Source of the DNA: Deltaproteobacteria bacterium UBA2409
GTDB lineage: Bacteria; Bdellovibrionota_C; UBA2361; DDRT01
Assembly (NCBI GenBank): GCA_002343185.1
Contig: DDRT01000010.1
Coordinates: 1-38,666, forward strand
Direction: 5' to 3'
DNA: 38,666 nucleotides
In this document: piece by piece, positions 32,165-38,666 of the stretch
How the letters are laid out: every line of letters begins with the position of its first letter
Position numbering within the stretch: position 1 is the first letter of the stretch
Made by a program: the position numbers and the translations under genes
The notes under the pieces: generated by a model
What the model saw: the letters and a program-made list of their open reading frames with translations, nothing else
What the model was told of the DNA's origin: nothing
The model's database searches: none

Positions 32165-34030
32165 CTAGGCTTCATCTCGTTTCAACAAAGTCAGCGCCAA
32201 AGCTGGTTGCTGATTAGCTTGAGCAAGCACAGATGCTGCTGCACTTTGCATGATTGATTTCCTTACAAGCTCTGCACTTTCTGATGCGACATCAACATCT
32301 CTAATCCTACTTTCAGCAGCTGCAAATTGCTCAGATGAGTTTGAAAGTAGTGATGAGGCAACGTTCAATCTTGATTGAAAGGCCCCAATCACACCTCTTT
32401 GCATTGAGATTCGGTCACCAAGAAATTTAAACTGCGATAGAGCTTGTTTGGCATCAGCCATTGTTTGAAGTGAAAAATTTAGAATTGGGTTAATCCCGTC
32501 TTTGGTTGCGCTCGTTCTAACATTTGTAGACTGCCCTGACTGACTCATTGCAAAATCCAAAACACCATCATTATTAAAGTCCCCTATTTCAATGTCTGCA
32601 GTTGCTGTAACTCCGCTAAAAGAGAAACCTGATGAGCTCCTAAGTGATCCGTTCGAGTTACCTAATAGTATCGATGCGCTCCCTACAGTAGTACTAGCTG
32701 CAACATCATTTACTCCATCTCCATCAAAATCACCAATCTTGATCCTATTTACGTTAATACCAGCAGAATAGTTTGAATTAGCTCCAAAAGTTCCATTTCC
32801 ATTTCCTAATGCCACAACGATATTAGAACCTGAGGCTGAAACTATATCGAGAATTCCATCACCATTCATATCAACTAGCTTTGCTGTATTTGCACCAATA
32901 CTAAGGTCCGTAGCTGACTGATTCTCATATCTATAATCGCTGGTTCCAAGAACTAGTTTTTGGTTAGCTGTGTTACTGAATAATAGATCTAAGAGACCAT
33001 CTCCATTTACATCACCAACCTGGATATCTGTTACACCAGCGATACCACCAAATTGCATTCCCTGCTCTGCTGCAAAAGTTCCGTTTCCATTGCCGAGTAA
33101 ATATGCAGATTTTGTCATTACTCCACTTGCAAAACCTAAAAGTAGATCTTCTTTTCCGTCTTGGTTTATATCAGCAACAGTAATTGAACTTATACTCGTT
33201 CCTGAAGTAAATCTGGTAGTAACAGTTCCAAATGTTCCATCACCGTTATTAATCCTAATTCCAAGAAGTCCAGACCCTCCTGATGTACCACCTGCTGCTA
33301 CGTCTAAAACTCCATCTCCATTAAAGTCTCCTAAAGCTACCGAACTTTGAGTTGTAGAGCCCATACTGTATGTTGTTTCAGTTGCAAATGTTCCATCCCC
33401 ATTACCGAATCTTACTGCTATCCCTGTTGTTGTTAGGTTCACTAAATCGGCTAATCCATCTCCATTTAAGTCCCCTGAAACAACACGAGAGCCACCAGAG
33501 TTTGCTCCGACACTTGCCGCTGCATTAAGTGTTCCATTCCATTTTGCACCACCAAGTCTAGAGAATATACTTCCATCTGTTCCGTATCCGCCCTGAAGGC
33601 GTAGACCCTGTAGTGAACCATCAAAGAGTCCTAATCCATTAAATGAAGCACTTTGAGTAATCCTAAAAAATTCATCTGCAAGTGCTTGCGCTTCAGCATC
33701 AAGAGACTTTCTCTGTTGAAGTCCAAAAGTTCCACTTGAGGCTTGAGCAGCAAGCTCTCTCAATCTTGTTACTATCGTTGATGCATTATTTAGGGTTGAG
33801 TCGGCTATATTAAGTGCACTTAGTCCATCGTTTAAGTTTCTCACTCCCTGCGAATAAACTCTTCTATCAACATTCAAAGAAGTATGTACAGCAAGACCTG
33901 CTGCATCATCACTAGCTTTATTGATTCTGAATCCTGATGAGAGTCTTTCAAAGGTTTGACTAAGAGATGTTGAGTTCTCAGCGAGCCTTCGTATGGCCCT
34001 TAAACTTGAGATGTTACTACCGAAACTCAT
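32165..34030 (-). CDS. Flagellin with seven-motif FG-GAP/VCBS-type insert
   Basis: A 621-residue flagellar filament protein. Residues 1-140 are the conserved N-terminal D0/D1 helices (NTSLSQ-like ENSTSLSQ, LSSGFRINKASDDAAGLA), and about 525-621 the C-terminal D1/D0 helices (RDVDVASESAELVR, QANQQPALALTLL). The surface-exposed middle (about 180-500) holds seven D-x-N/D-x-D-G-x-x-D calcium motifs, at 187, 235, 287, 340, 387, 434 and 484, spaced about 47-53 residues. Each is followed by an (L/V)...GNG(N/D)GTF-type segment, as in FG-GAP/VCBS beta-propeller blades. Ordinary bacterial flagellins are often 270-500 residues. The ATG has an AAGGAAG site. A second flagellin is not present in the window. 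Confidence 0.92.
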   Translation of the reverse strand: MSFGSNISSLRAIRRLAENSTSLSQTFERLSSGFRINKASDDAAGLAVHTSLNVDRRVYSQGVRNLNDGLSALNIADSTLNNASTIVTRLRELAAQASSGTFGLQQRKSLDAEAQALADEFFRITQSASFNGLGLFDGSLQGLRLQGGYGTDGSIFSRLGGAKWNGTLNAAASVGANSGGSRVVSGDLNGDGLADLVNLTTTGIAVRFGNGDGTFATETTYSMGSTTQSSVALGDFNGDGVLDVAAGGTSGGSGLLGIRINNGDGTFGTVTTRFTSGTSISSITVADINQDGKEDLLLGFASGVMTKSAYLLGNGNGTFAAEQGMQFGGIAGVTDIQVGDVNGDGLLDLLFSNTANQKLVLGTSDYRYENQSATDLSIGANTAKLVDMNGDGILDIVSASGSNIVVALGNGNGTFGANSNYSAGINVNRIKIGDFDGDGVNDVAASTTVGSASILLGNSNGSLRSSSGFSFSGVTATADIEIGDFNNDGVLDFAMSQSGQSTNVRTSATKDGINPILNFSLQTMADAKQALSQFKFLGDRISMQRGVIGAFQSRLNVASSLLSNSSEQFAAAESRIRDVDVASESAELVRKSIMQSAAASVLAQANQQPALALTLLKRDEA

Positions 34031-34066
34031 ACTTCCTTTTAATCAGATCCAAAGTGCTCTAGATCT

Positions 34067-34081
34067 GTGACATCTTGTCAC
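34067..34081 (-). promoter_or_regulatory. Inverted repeat in the flagellin leader
   Basis: GTGACATCTTGTCAC: perfect 6-bp arms around a 3-base centre, 37 bp upstream of the flagellin ATG. It could be an operator or a 5' leader hairpin near the transcription start. Confidence 0.4.
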
Positions 34082-34087
34082 TTATCT

Positions 34088-34115
34088 AAATCGTCTATAT
34101 CTAAAATCAGGTTTA
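34088..34115 (-). promoter_or_regulatory. Candidate sigma-28 (FliA) promoter for flagellin
   Basis: On the minus strand TAAA (34112-34115) is followed after 16 nt by GACGATTT (34088-34095); the consensus is TAAA-N15-GCCGATAA. Five of the eight -10 bases match and the spacer is one base long. Position is right for a late flagellar gene, but the match is weak. Confidence 0.3.
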
Positions 34116-34279
34116 TGTTCTGAGGCTAATATCTTTGAATTATTCCAATTTTTTTTGAGTTTTTTTCTTAATATGCTGGATAATACTTGCAGCACTGCTT
34201 AAAAAATAAGGCAGAATTAATGAATTTGAAATCTACAGTCTGAAAAAACACACAAATAGACAAAGCGGCAGTCAGGAAA

Positions 34280-34353
34280 CTTGGGGGTCACCCCTGGGAG
34301 GCCTGACCAGTCCTGTCCTTGCCTGGTCAGGCCTCCCAGGGGTGACCCCCAAG
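34280..34353. repeat. Long perfect hairpin with GGCCTGACCAG core, copy 2
   Basis: A perfect 31-bp inverted repeat (34280-34310 with 34323-34353) around a 12-nt loop. The inner 11 bp and the outer GGGGGTCA/TGACCCCC parts match the hairpin at 7689-7754, while the bases between them differ on both arms in a compensating way. It is 14 bp downstream of the ftsK stop and probably helps end ftsK transcription. Confidence 0.8.
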
Positions 34354-34366
34354 TAACAGGGAGAAA

Positions 34367-36613
34367 TCAGATCACCTCTTCCGTGCTGATACCGTCCCTT
34401 ATAACCTCTCTTGGCTTAACACCATCCATAGGACCTACGATTCCGTCCCTTTCCATCTGCTCGATTATTCTTGCAGCACGGTTATAGCCAATTCTAAAAA
34501 CTCTTTGAACCATTGAAGTTGAAGCCTGACCTTTTTCCAAGACCAGTTCTACGGCTTTGTCATAAAGCTCATCATACTCGTTTCCACCTTCATAGCCTGA
34601 GCTAACGGAATCTTCTTCTTCCAATGCTTTTTCTACTGCTCCTATAATTCTTTCATCATATGCAGGAGGCCCATTTTTCTTTACAGCCTCTATTACATTC
34701 TTTACTTCTGTGTCAGTTACAAATGCACCATGAATTCTTCTTGGTGCCCCACCTCCAGGTTGCAAGAAAAGCATATCCCCACGTCCAAGAAGTTTTTCAG
34801 CACCCATCGAATCAAGAATAGTTCTTGAGTCTATTCTGCTTGCTACTCTAAAAGATAATCTTGCAGGGAAATTTGCCTTAATTAATCCAGTAATTACATC
34901 AACAGATGGTCTTTGAGTTGCAACTATCAAATGTATTCCCGCAGCTCTTGCTTTTTGAGCAAGTCTTGTAATTAATTCTTCTATATCCCGGCCAACTGTA
35001 AGCATAAGGTCAGCTAGCTCATCTATCACAATTACCAACTTTGAAAGTGGCTCTAAAGTTTCTTGTATACTTCCATCTTCAGCTTTCTTAAGAACAGCCC
35101 CAGAGCTCCCAGCAACAAGTGCGTTATATCCATCAATATTTCTAACCCCATGCTTTTGCATCATGCGGTAACGTCTGTCCATCTCCTTTGCTGCCCAGTC
35201 TAGTACTGCCCTGGCTTGCTTAGGATTAGTAACAACAGGGACTCTTAGATGGGGAACGCCTTCATATACTGAGAGCTCTAAAATTTTAGGATCAATCAGG
35301 ATTAGCCCAAGCTCTGCAGGTGAAGCTCTATAAAGTAGTGATAACAAGACAGTATTAATACAAACTGATTTTCCAGTTCCAGTAGCACCAGCAATAAGCA
35401 AATGTGGCATTGATGCAATATCCGCACAGATTGGATCCCCATAAGCATCCTTTCCTAGCCCTATTGTTAGAGATGAAGAAGAATTTCTCATCAACTCACT
35501 CTCGAGTAATGTTCTTAGCCTTACTATGTCTCTGGTTCTATTTGGAACTTCAATTCCAACGGTTCCTTTTCTAGGAATAGGCGCTACTATTCTTAAGCTC
35601 TGAGCCTTTAAGCTCATAGAGAGATCATCTTGCAACGCTGCGATCTTTCCAACCTTGATCCCTGGAGCGGGCTCAAACTCGAACATTGTAACAACAGGAC
35701 CTGGATGAACTTCTGTAATTCTTCCAGCAATATTGAAATCCCTGAGTTTTCCCTCAATTAATCTTGAGATCCTTATTAGCTCCTCTTCACTTTCAGTATG
35801 AACTTCATCGCTACCTTCAGTTAGAAGTTCATATGGAGGTGGTGTATAATCAGTCGATCTTACTATTTGTGAACTAAGAGGCTCTTTCTTCTTTGGGGGA
35901 GGTTTTTTAACAACAATGTGAGTTGCAGGTTCTGGGTCAAGATTTTTAAACTCTTTTGTCCTTCTTTTTGGAGTTGGTAGACTCTCCTCGATCTCCTTTT
36001 CCCATACTGGATCTTGAAGCTTGCTCTTACTGAACCGAAAAACAGTTCTAAGAGCCACGAAACTTTCGCTTAGAAACCATCCTAAAAATCTTCCAGATTC
36101 TAAAATAGCCTTTTTTATCGATGAAAACCCAAAATCTGTTGCCCTAAAAGCACTAATAAACGCAACCACTAGTGAGATTAGGACCAATCCCGTTACTCCG
36201 ACTAGCTCAACTAAAAATCCTCCAACTAGTTTTCCAAAATCACCGCCAGCCCCTTTAAGAGAGAGAAAAATGGATAATCCTAATGTAGTAGGTATCAGCC
36301 AAAGGGATCGTTTGAACCCGGCAAATATTTTTGCTCTTATGTGCTCAATCCCTAAAAATAAAATCCCAAAAGCTAATATATAGGCTGACAGTCCGACGCT
36401 CTCCTTGAAAAAAGCAGCAGCGCTGTATCCAAACTCACCTAGGAAACTTCTAGCCCCACCTAGTGGATTAAAATCGACAAGTAAAAAGGCTGCTAAGAGA
36501 TAAACGCCTAGACAGCTAAAAACAACCCCTCTAAATTTAGAAAATTTGATTGGAGCTGGACTTTCAATCTTTTTTACAGCTGCTCCACGTCTCTTTTTAG
36601 TGCGTCTTCCCAT
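34367..36613 (-). CDS. ftsK: DNA translocase FtsK/SpoIIIE
   Basis: A 748-residue membrane-anchored DNA pump for chromosome segregation at division. Hydrophobic segments between about 28 and 155 form the N-terminal membrane domain, followed by a Pro/Lys-rich linker (about 200-270). The motor has Walker A GATGTGKS (409-416) and Walker B LVIVIDELADLM, with the ATQRPSVDVITG motif after it. The C-terminal winged-helix gamma domain (about 680-740, with QASTSMVQRVFRIGYNRAARI) reads KOPS-like DNA signals. Length suits short-linker FtsK proteins. It starts 3 bp after the lipoprotein gene, so the two form an operon. A tyrosine recombinase that could be its partner lies elsewhere in the window (16677-17735). 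Confidence 0.96.
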   Translation of the reverse strand: MGRRTKKRRGAAVKKIESPAPIKFSKFRGVVFSCLGVYLLAAFLLVDFNPLGGARSFLGEFGYSAAAFFKESVGLSAYILAFGILFLGIEHIRAKIFAGFKRSLWLIPTTLGLSIFLSLKGAGGDFGKLVGGFLVELVGVTGLVLISLVVAFISAFRATDFGFSSIKKAILESGRFLGWFLSESFVALRTVFRFSKSKLQDPVWEKEIEESLPTPKRRTKEFKNLDPEPATHIVVKKPPPKKKEPLSSQIVRSTDYTPPPYELLTEGSDEVHTESEEELIRISRLIEGKLRDFNIAGRITEVHPGPVVTMFEFEPAPGIKVGKIAALQDDLSMSLKAQSLRIVAPIPRKGTVGIEVPNRTRDIVRLRTLLESELMRNSSSSLTIGLGKDAYGDPICADIASMPHLLIAGATGTGKSVCINTVLLSLLYRASPAELGLILIDPKILELSVYEGVPHLRVPVVTNPKQARAVLDWAAKEMDRRYRMMQKHGVRNIDGYNALVAGSSGAVLKKAEDGSIQETLEPLSKLVIVIDELADLMLTVGRDIEELITRLAQKARAAGIHLIVATQRPSVDVITGLIKANFPARLSFRVASRIDSRTILDSMGAEKLLGRGDMLFLQPGGGAPRRIHGAFVTDTEVKNVIEAVKKNGPPAYDERIIGAVEKALEEEDSVSSGYEGGNEYDELYDKAVELVLEKGQASTSMVQRVFRIGYNRAARIIEQMERDGIVGPMDGVKPREVIRDGISTEEVI

Positions 36614-36616
36614 AAC

Positions 36617-37141
36617 CTACTTCAAAAAAGCCTTCATCCTTTGAGCCCCAAGTTCTTGGGAAACTTTTTCAAAACCTAAATCAAGAAGCTCCCTTGCGGA
36701 GCTAAAACCTTCCTCAGCTTTTAGATCTTTCGAAAGGAGATTCTCACTTATAGCGCCTTGTGAGTTAGAATATCCACTGCTCCATACAATCTTCCCGCTA
36801 TCAACAAGCTGGATGCTGAATCTTACAACAGCTGGCGAGGTGGCACCTACCTGAGAGCCAACTCTGTCTTGAAATTCAGTCACTGTAATGTTTGCCTGAA
36901 CATTGGACTCTGGAACAATCGTAACACCAGCATTGGATGTGAATTTTTCGGTAAATAGCTTCTCTATCTCTGAACTACCAATTCCAAAAGGAGAGTTGAT
37001 AGATCCTAGTGAGATTTTATTTATCCTCCGAAGTGAGTCTCTCTCGGACGATGTTTGAACCGGTGATGGCTCAGACTCGCTAATGAGTTTGGCAGGCTTA
37101 CAGGCAGTAAAGATAATTAGGGTAAGTAATATATATTTCAC
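36617..37141 (-). CDS. Putative lipoprotein
   Basis: A 174-residue protein with a short hydrophobic signal and a lipobox-like FTAC ending in Cys14. The mature part starts with a Ser/Pro/Glu-rich linker and continues as an alpha/beta domain with a VTIVPESNVQANITVTEF strand pair and FSIQLVDSGKIVWSSGY. This resembles the class of small outer-membrane assembly or penicillin-binding-protein-activator lipoproteins, but no single family is certain. The position -3 residue is Phe rather than the usual Leu/Val/Ile. It lies just upstream of ftsK on the same strand. Confidence 0.7.
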   Translation of the reverse strand: MKYILLTLIIFTACKPAKLISESEPSPVQTSSERDSLRRINKISLGSINSPFGIGSSEIEKLFTEKFTSNAGVTIVPESNVQANITVTEFQDRVGSQVGATSPAVVRFSIQLVDSGKIVWSSGYSNSQGAISENLLSKDLKAEEGFSSARELLDLGFEKVSQELGAQRMKAFLK

Positions 37142-37190
37142 GGGAGAATGATACCAGTGACTCCTTCAGCCTTACAATGTATAATATGCT

Positions 37191-37229
37191 ATACGCAGGT
37201 GAGTTTTTGAGTATAGGAGGATGTAGGGC
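37191..37229 (+). repeat. MITE-like element, left-end remnant, copy D
   Basis: ACGCAGGTGAGTTTTTGAGT is followed by the core GAGTATAGGAGGATGTAG (37209-37226), aligned with the other three copies but with more changes. No right end is recognised. It lies upstream of the acidic-protein gene, between divergent genes. Confidence 0.4.
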
Positions 37230-37297
37230 GGAGAGTTTCGCGCTATTGCATTTTATCCTAGAACTTAAGTAACTTAAGGGGTACGAGGTACATTAAT

Positions 37298-37699
37298 ATG
37301 GGCAAAAGAGCCGCTGAAAAGATCGCAGATTCGTTAGCTATGCTGTTAGAGGGGTATAACGAATTAAAAGAAAATCTAAAAGAAGAGCTATCCGTGGTAA
37401 GCGAGGACGAAGACGAAGAGATTGAAGATCAAGATGTTGATGCAGCAATGGTCACAGAAGTTAAGGCTGCAATAGAGACAGCCCTCGAATCTGAAGACTA
37501 TTCACCAGAGCTTTTAGGTTCAGCTATTGCTGTGATGACAGAAGCCCTTGAAGAGATAGATCCAACTGTTTTTGAATCTTCCGAAGACGAGGACGAAAAG
37601 GAAGAAGAGACTGACGAGTATGATGACGAAGATGATGAAGACATCGATTACGAAGAAGACGATGACGATCTAGAGGAATACGAAGAAGAAGACGAGTGA
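37298..37699 (+). CDS. Highly acidic small protein
   Basis: A 133-residue protein. The N-terminal third is helical (ADSLAMLLEGYNELKENLKEEL), a second helical segment lies at about 48-92, and the last 40 residues are almost only Asp and Glu with Tyr, so a disordered polyanionic tail is expected. It could be a chaperone-like or DNA-mimicking protein, or a partner of the DUF445 protein with which it is translationally coupled (GTGA overlap); none of these is supported beyond context. The run of GAA/GAC codons gives the DNA a repetitive look. Confidence 0.7.
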   Translation: MGKRAAEKIADSLAMLLEGYNELKENLKEELSVVSEDEDEEIEDQDVDAAMVTEVKAAIETALESEDYSPELLGSAIAVMTEALEEIDPTVFESSEDEDEKEEETDEYDDEDDEDIDYEEDDDDLEEYEEEDE

Positions 37700-38553
37700 A
37701 GCATATAGCGCTTCTTTCAGTAATAATTCTTGCTTTGCTCCTGATAGCAGCCGAGCGTTTTAACTGGCCAATATTAGTGGCATTTGCAGAGGCTGGGTTA
37801 GTTGGTGCTCTCGCTGATTGGTTTGCTGTAGTTGCTCTTTTTAGAAGACCCCTTGGACTCCCAATTCCTCACACAGGAATTATATCAAGACAGAAAGATA
37901 GAATTGGACGATCTTTGGGGGTTTTTCTTTCTAGTACATTTCTTACTGAAGGAGCTCTTAGGCGGATTGTTTATGAGACAAGTTTAGTACCTACAATTCT
38001 TAATTATATATCTTCCTTCAATCTTTCAGGGATTAGGGTTTCTGAGCAATTTAAGCGGGCGCTTCTAGAAAGAGGACTAGGAGCTGTTTCTGAGTGGTTA
38101 GGAAGAACTAATATAGCAATATCACTTCCCTGGTATATACCTGGATTTTTAGCTCCATATATTAATGAGCAGCTAATTATAAGAGCAAGAAGTCTGGTTG
38201 AAGAGGTTAGACAGAATGAGTCTCACCCTTTAAAACATGAACTGCTTGCTATTATCGATGAAGCGATAGAAAGATTTATTGATGGTCAATTCAACGAAAC
38301 CTTCTCAAGATATTTAGAAGAAAACCAAGAATATGTAATGCTTTTAATCTCCCAGTTTTTAATTAGACTTGCGCCGTCTTTACAAGAAACACTCCCAGAA
38401 CTTTCAGAGCATGTTTTTAGGGAGATGGATACAAAACAGCTTGTTCGTGAACTAGAAAATACGGTTGAACAAGATCTACAATGGATAAGACTTAATGGTG
38501 CTCTAGTTGGCGGGATTATTGGAGTGGTCCTTTATGGGATTAGGAGTTTTTAG
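37696..38553 (+). CDS. DUF445 family membrane protein
   Basis: A 285-residue protein. Two hydrophobic segments at the start (about 3-33) are followed by the DUF445 signature GALADWFAVVALFRRPLGLPIPHTGII (about 37-63, positions only) with RQKDRIGRSLG, then a helical body and the closing motif QDLQWIRLNGALVGGIIG with a last transmembrane helix (about 262-283). It is shorter than E. coli YjiN (about 425 residues) but both ends are intact. Function unknown. The GTG start overlaps the acidic gene's stop. Confidence 0.9.
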   Translation: MKHIALLSVIILALLLIAAERFNWPILVAFAEAGLVGALADWFAVVALFRRPLGLPIPHTGIISRQKDRIGRSLGVFLSSTFLTEGALRRIVYETSLVPTILNYISSFNLSGIRVSEQFKRALLERGLGAVSEWLGRTNIAISLPWYIPGFLAPYINEQLIIRARSLVEEVRQNESHPLKHELLAIIDEAIERFIDGQFNETFSRYLEENQEYVMLLISQFLIRLAPSLQETLPELSEHVFREMDTKQLVRELENTVEQDLQWIRLNGALVGGIIGVVLYGIRSF

Positions 38554-38577
38554 ATCTTCTTTTTCAATTAATATAAA

Positions 38578-38636
38578 ACACAGAGGACCCAGTGTTTCAC
38601 AGAGTAATTACTCTGCGTAACTCTGTGCACTCTGCG
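38578..38636. repeat. CACAGAG-family nested hairpin, copy 2
   Basis: The centre CAGAGTAATTACTCTG (38600-38615) is a perfect 16-bp palindrome. Outer arms CAGAG (38581-38585) and CTCTG (38630-38634) pair, with a partly mismatched stem between. It shares the TTTCACAGAGTA and CTCTGCGTAACTCTG blocks with the copy at 1838-1891, and lies 25 bp after the DUF445 gene. Confidence 0.7.
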
Positions 38637-38666
38637 TTTCTTAAGGTATTACGCAATACATCGCGG

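Larger units (their letters stand above)
34031..34366. other. 336-bp gap between ftsK and flagellin
   Basis: It contains, from the ftsK side, the long hairpin 34280-34353, then an AT-rich stretch with poly-T on the plus strand, then the flagellin leader with a possible sigma-28 promoter and an inverted repeat (listed separately). No gene or RNA is recognised. Confidence 0.6.

Noticed and set aside
32970..33350. 126-codon frame antisense to flagellin
   Set aside because: A shadow of the Asp/Gly-rich calcium-motif repeats on the other strand. It has no ribosome site and a biased Pro/Ser composition.
34281..34487. Open frame starting in the second long hairpin
   Set aside because: It runs through the hairpin and then antisense to ftsK, and its start resembles the frame at the other hairpin only because of the shared repeat.
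37150..37190. Sigma-70 promoter before the acidic-protein gene (TATAAT at 37180)
   Set aside because: The -10 hexamer is exact, but no reasonable -35 is found at 16-18 bp and the leader would be over 100 bp, so I did not list it.

Overview
The window looks like a chromosomal segment of a flagellated, Gram-negative-type bacterium with an AT-rich genome (judged by eye). Pointers are a flagellin gene, an FtsK translocase, a lipoprotein, several Sec or Tat secreted proteins, a periplasmic-type cytochrome c, a VanX-type D-Ala-D-Ala dipeptidase and BON-domain and YaeQ-family proteins. The phylum cannot be fixed from the sequence. An OpcA-type protein beside G6PDH is best known from Cyanobacteria and Actinobacteria, while paired DUF1800/DUF1501 genes are spread through uncultured and predatory Gram-negative lineages. 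I saw no rRNA, tRNA or CRISPR array.

Layout. 1-2450: small genes (SCP2-like protein, HAD phosphatase, BON protein, YaeQ-like protein). 2625-7679: four translationally overlapping genes for exported proteins (DUF1800, Tat-exported DUF1501, mono-haem cytochrome c, PQQ sugar-dehydrogenase-like protein). 7814-15212: seven overlapping genes, namely transaldolase, G6PDH, OpcA-like protein and 6-phosphogluconolactonase (oxidative pentose phosphate route), then an acyl-CoA dehydrogenase, a membrane-anchored unknown and a TraB-type protein. 15299-17735 (minus): tyrosine recombinase, Phd antitoxin, PIN toxin and VanX-type dipeptidase. 18217-20033: methyltransferase and Rieske oxygenase pair. 20027-26988: large secreted unknowns, a VapBC-like module, a helical protein and an ORF6N protein. 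27325-29658: four small plus-strand genes of mostly unknown function, one of which looks like a soluble tandem GspF-domain protein. 29884-34030 (minus): a repeat-containing basic protein, an unknown, and a flagellin with a large insert of seven FG-GAP/VCBS-type motifs. 34367-37141 (minus): FtsK and a lipoprotein. 37298-38553: an acidic protein and a DUF445 membrane protein.

Intergenic DNA is rich in dispersed repeats. They include a MITE-like element (four copies or derivatives), long perfect hairpins with a GGCCTGACCAG core (two strong copies and one weak), CACAGAG-type nested hairpins (two copies, near the two ends of the window), and three tandem 39-bp units that each fold into a hairpin.

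The most interesting candidates are: the flagellin whose surface domain appears to be a seven-bladed propeller; the DUF1800/DUF1501/cytochrome c/PQQ-dehydrogenase operon, in which two proteins share an N-terminal Cys-bounded module; the membrane-less GspF-like protein with its unknown neighbours; and the toxin-antitoxin pair coupled to a cell-wall dipeptidase.
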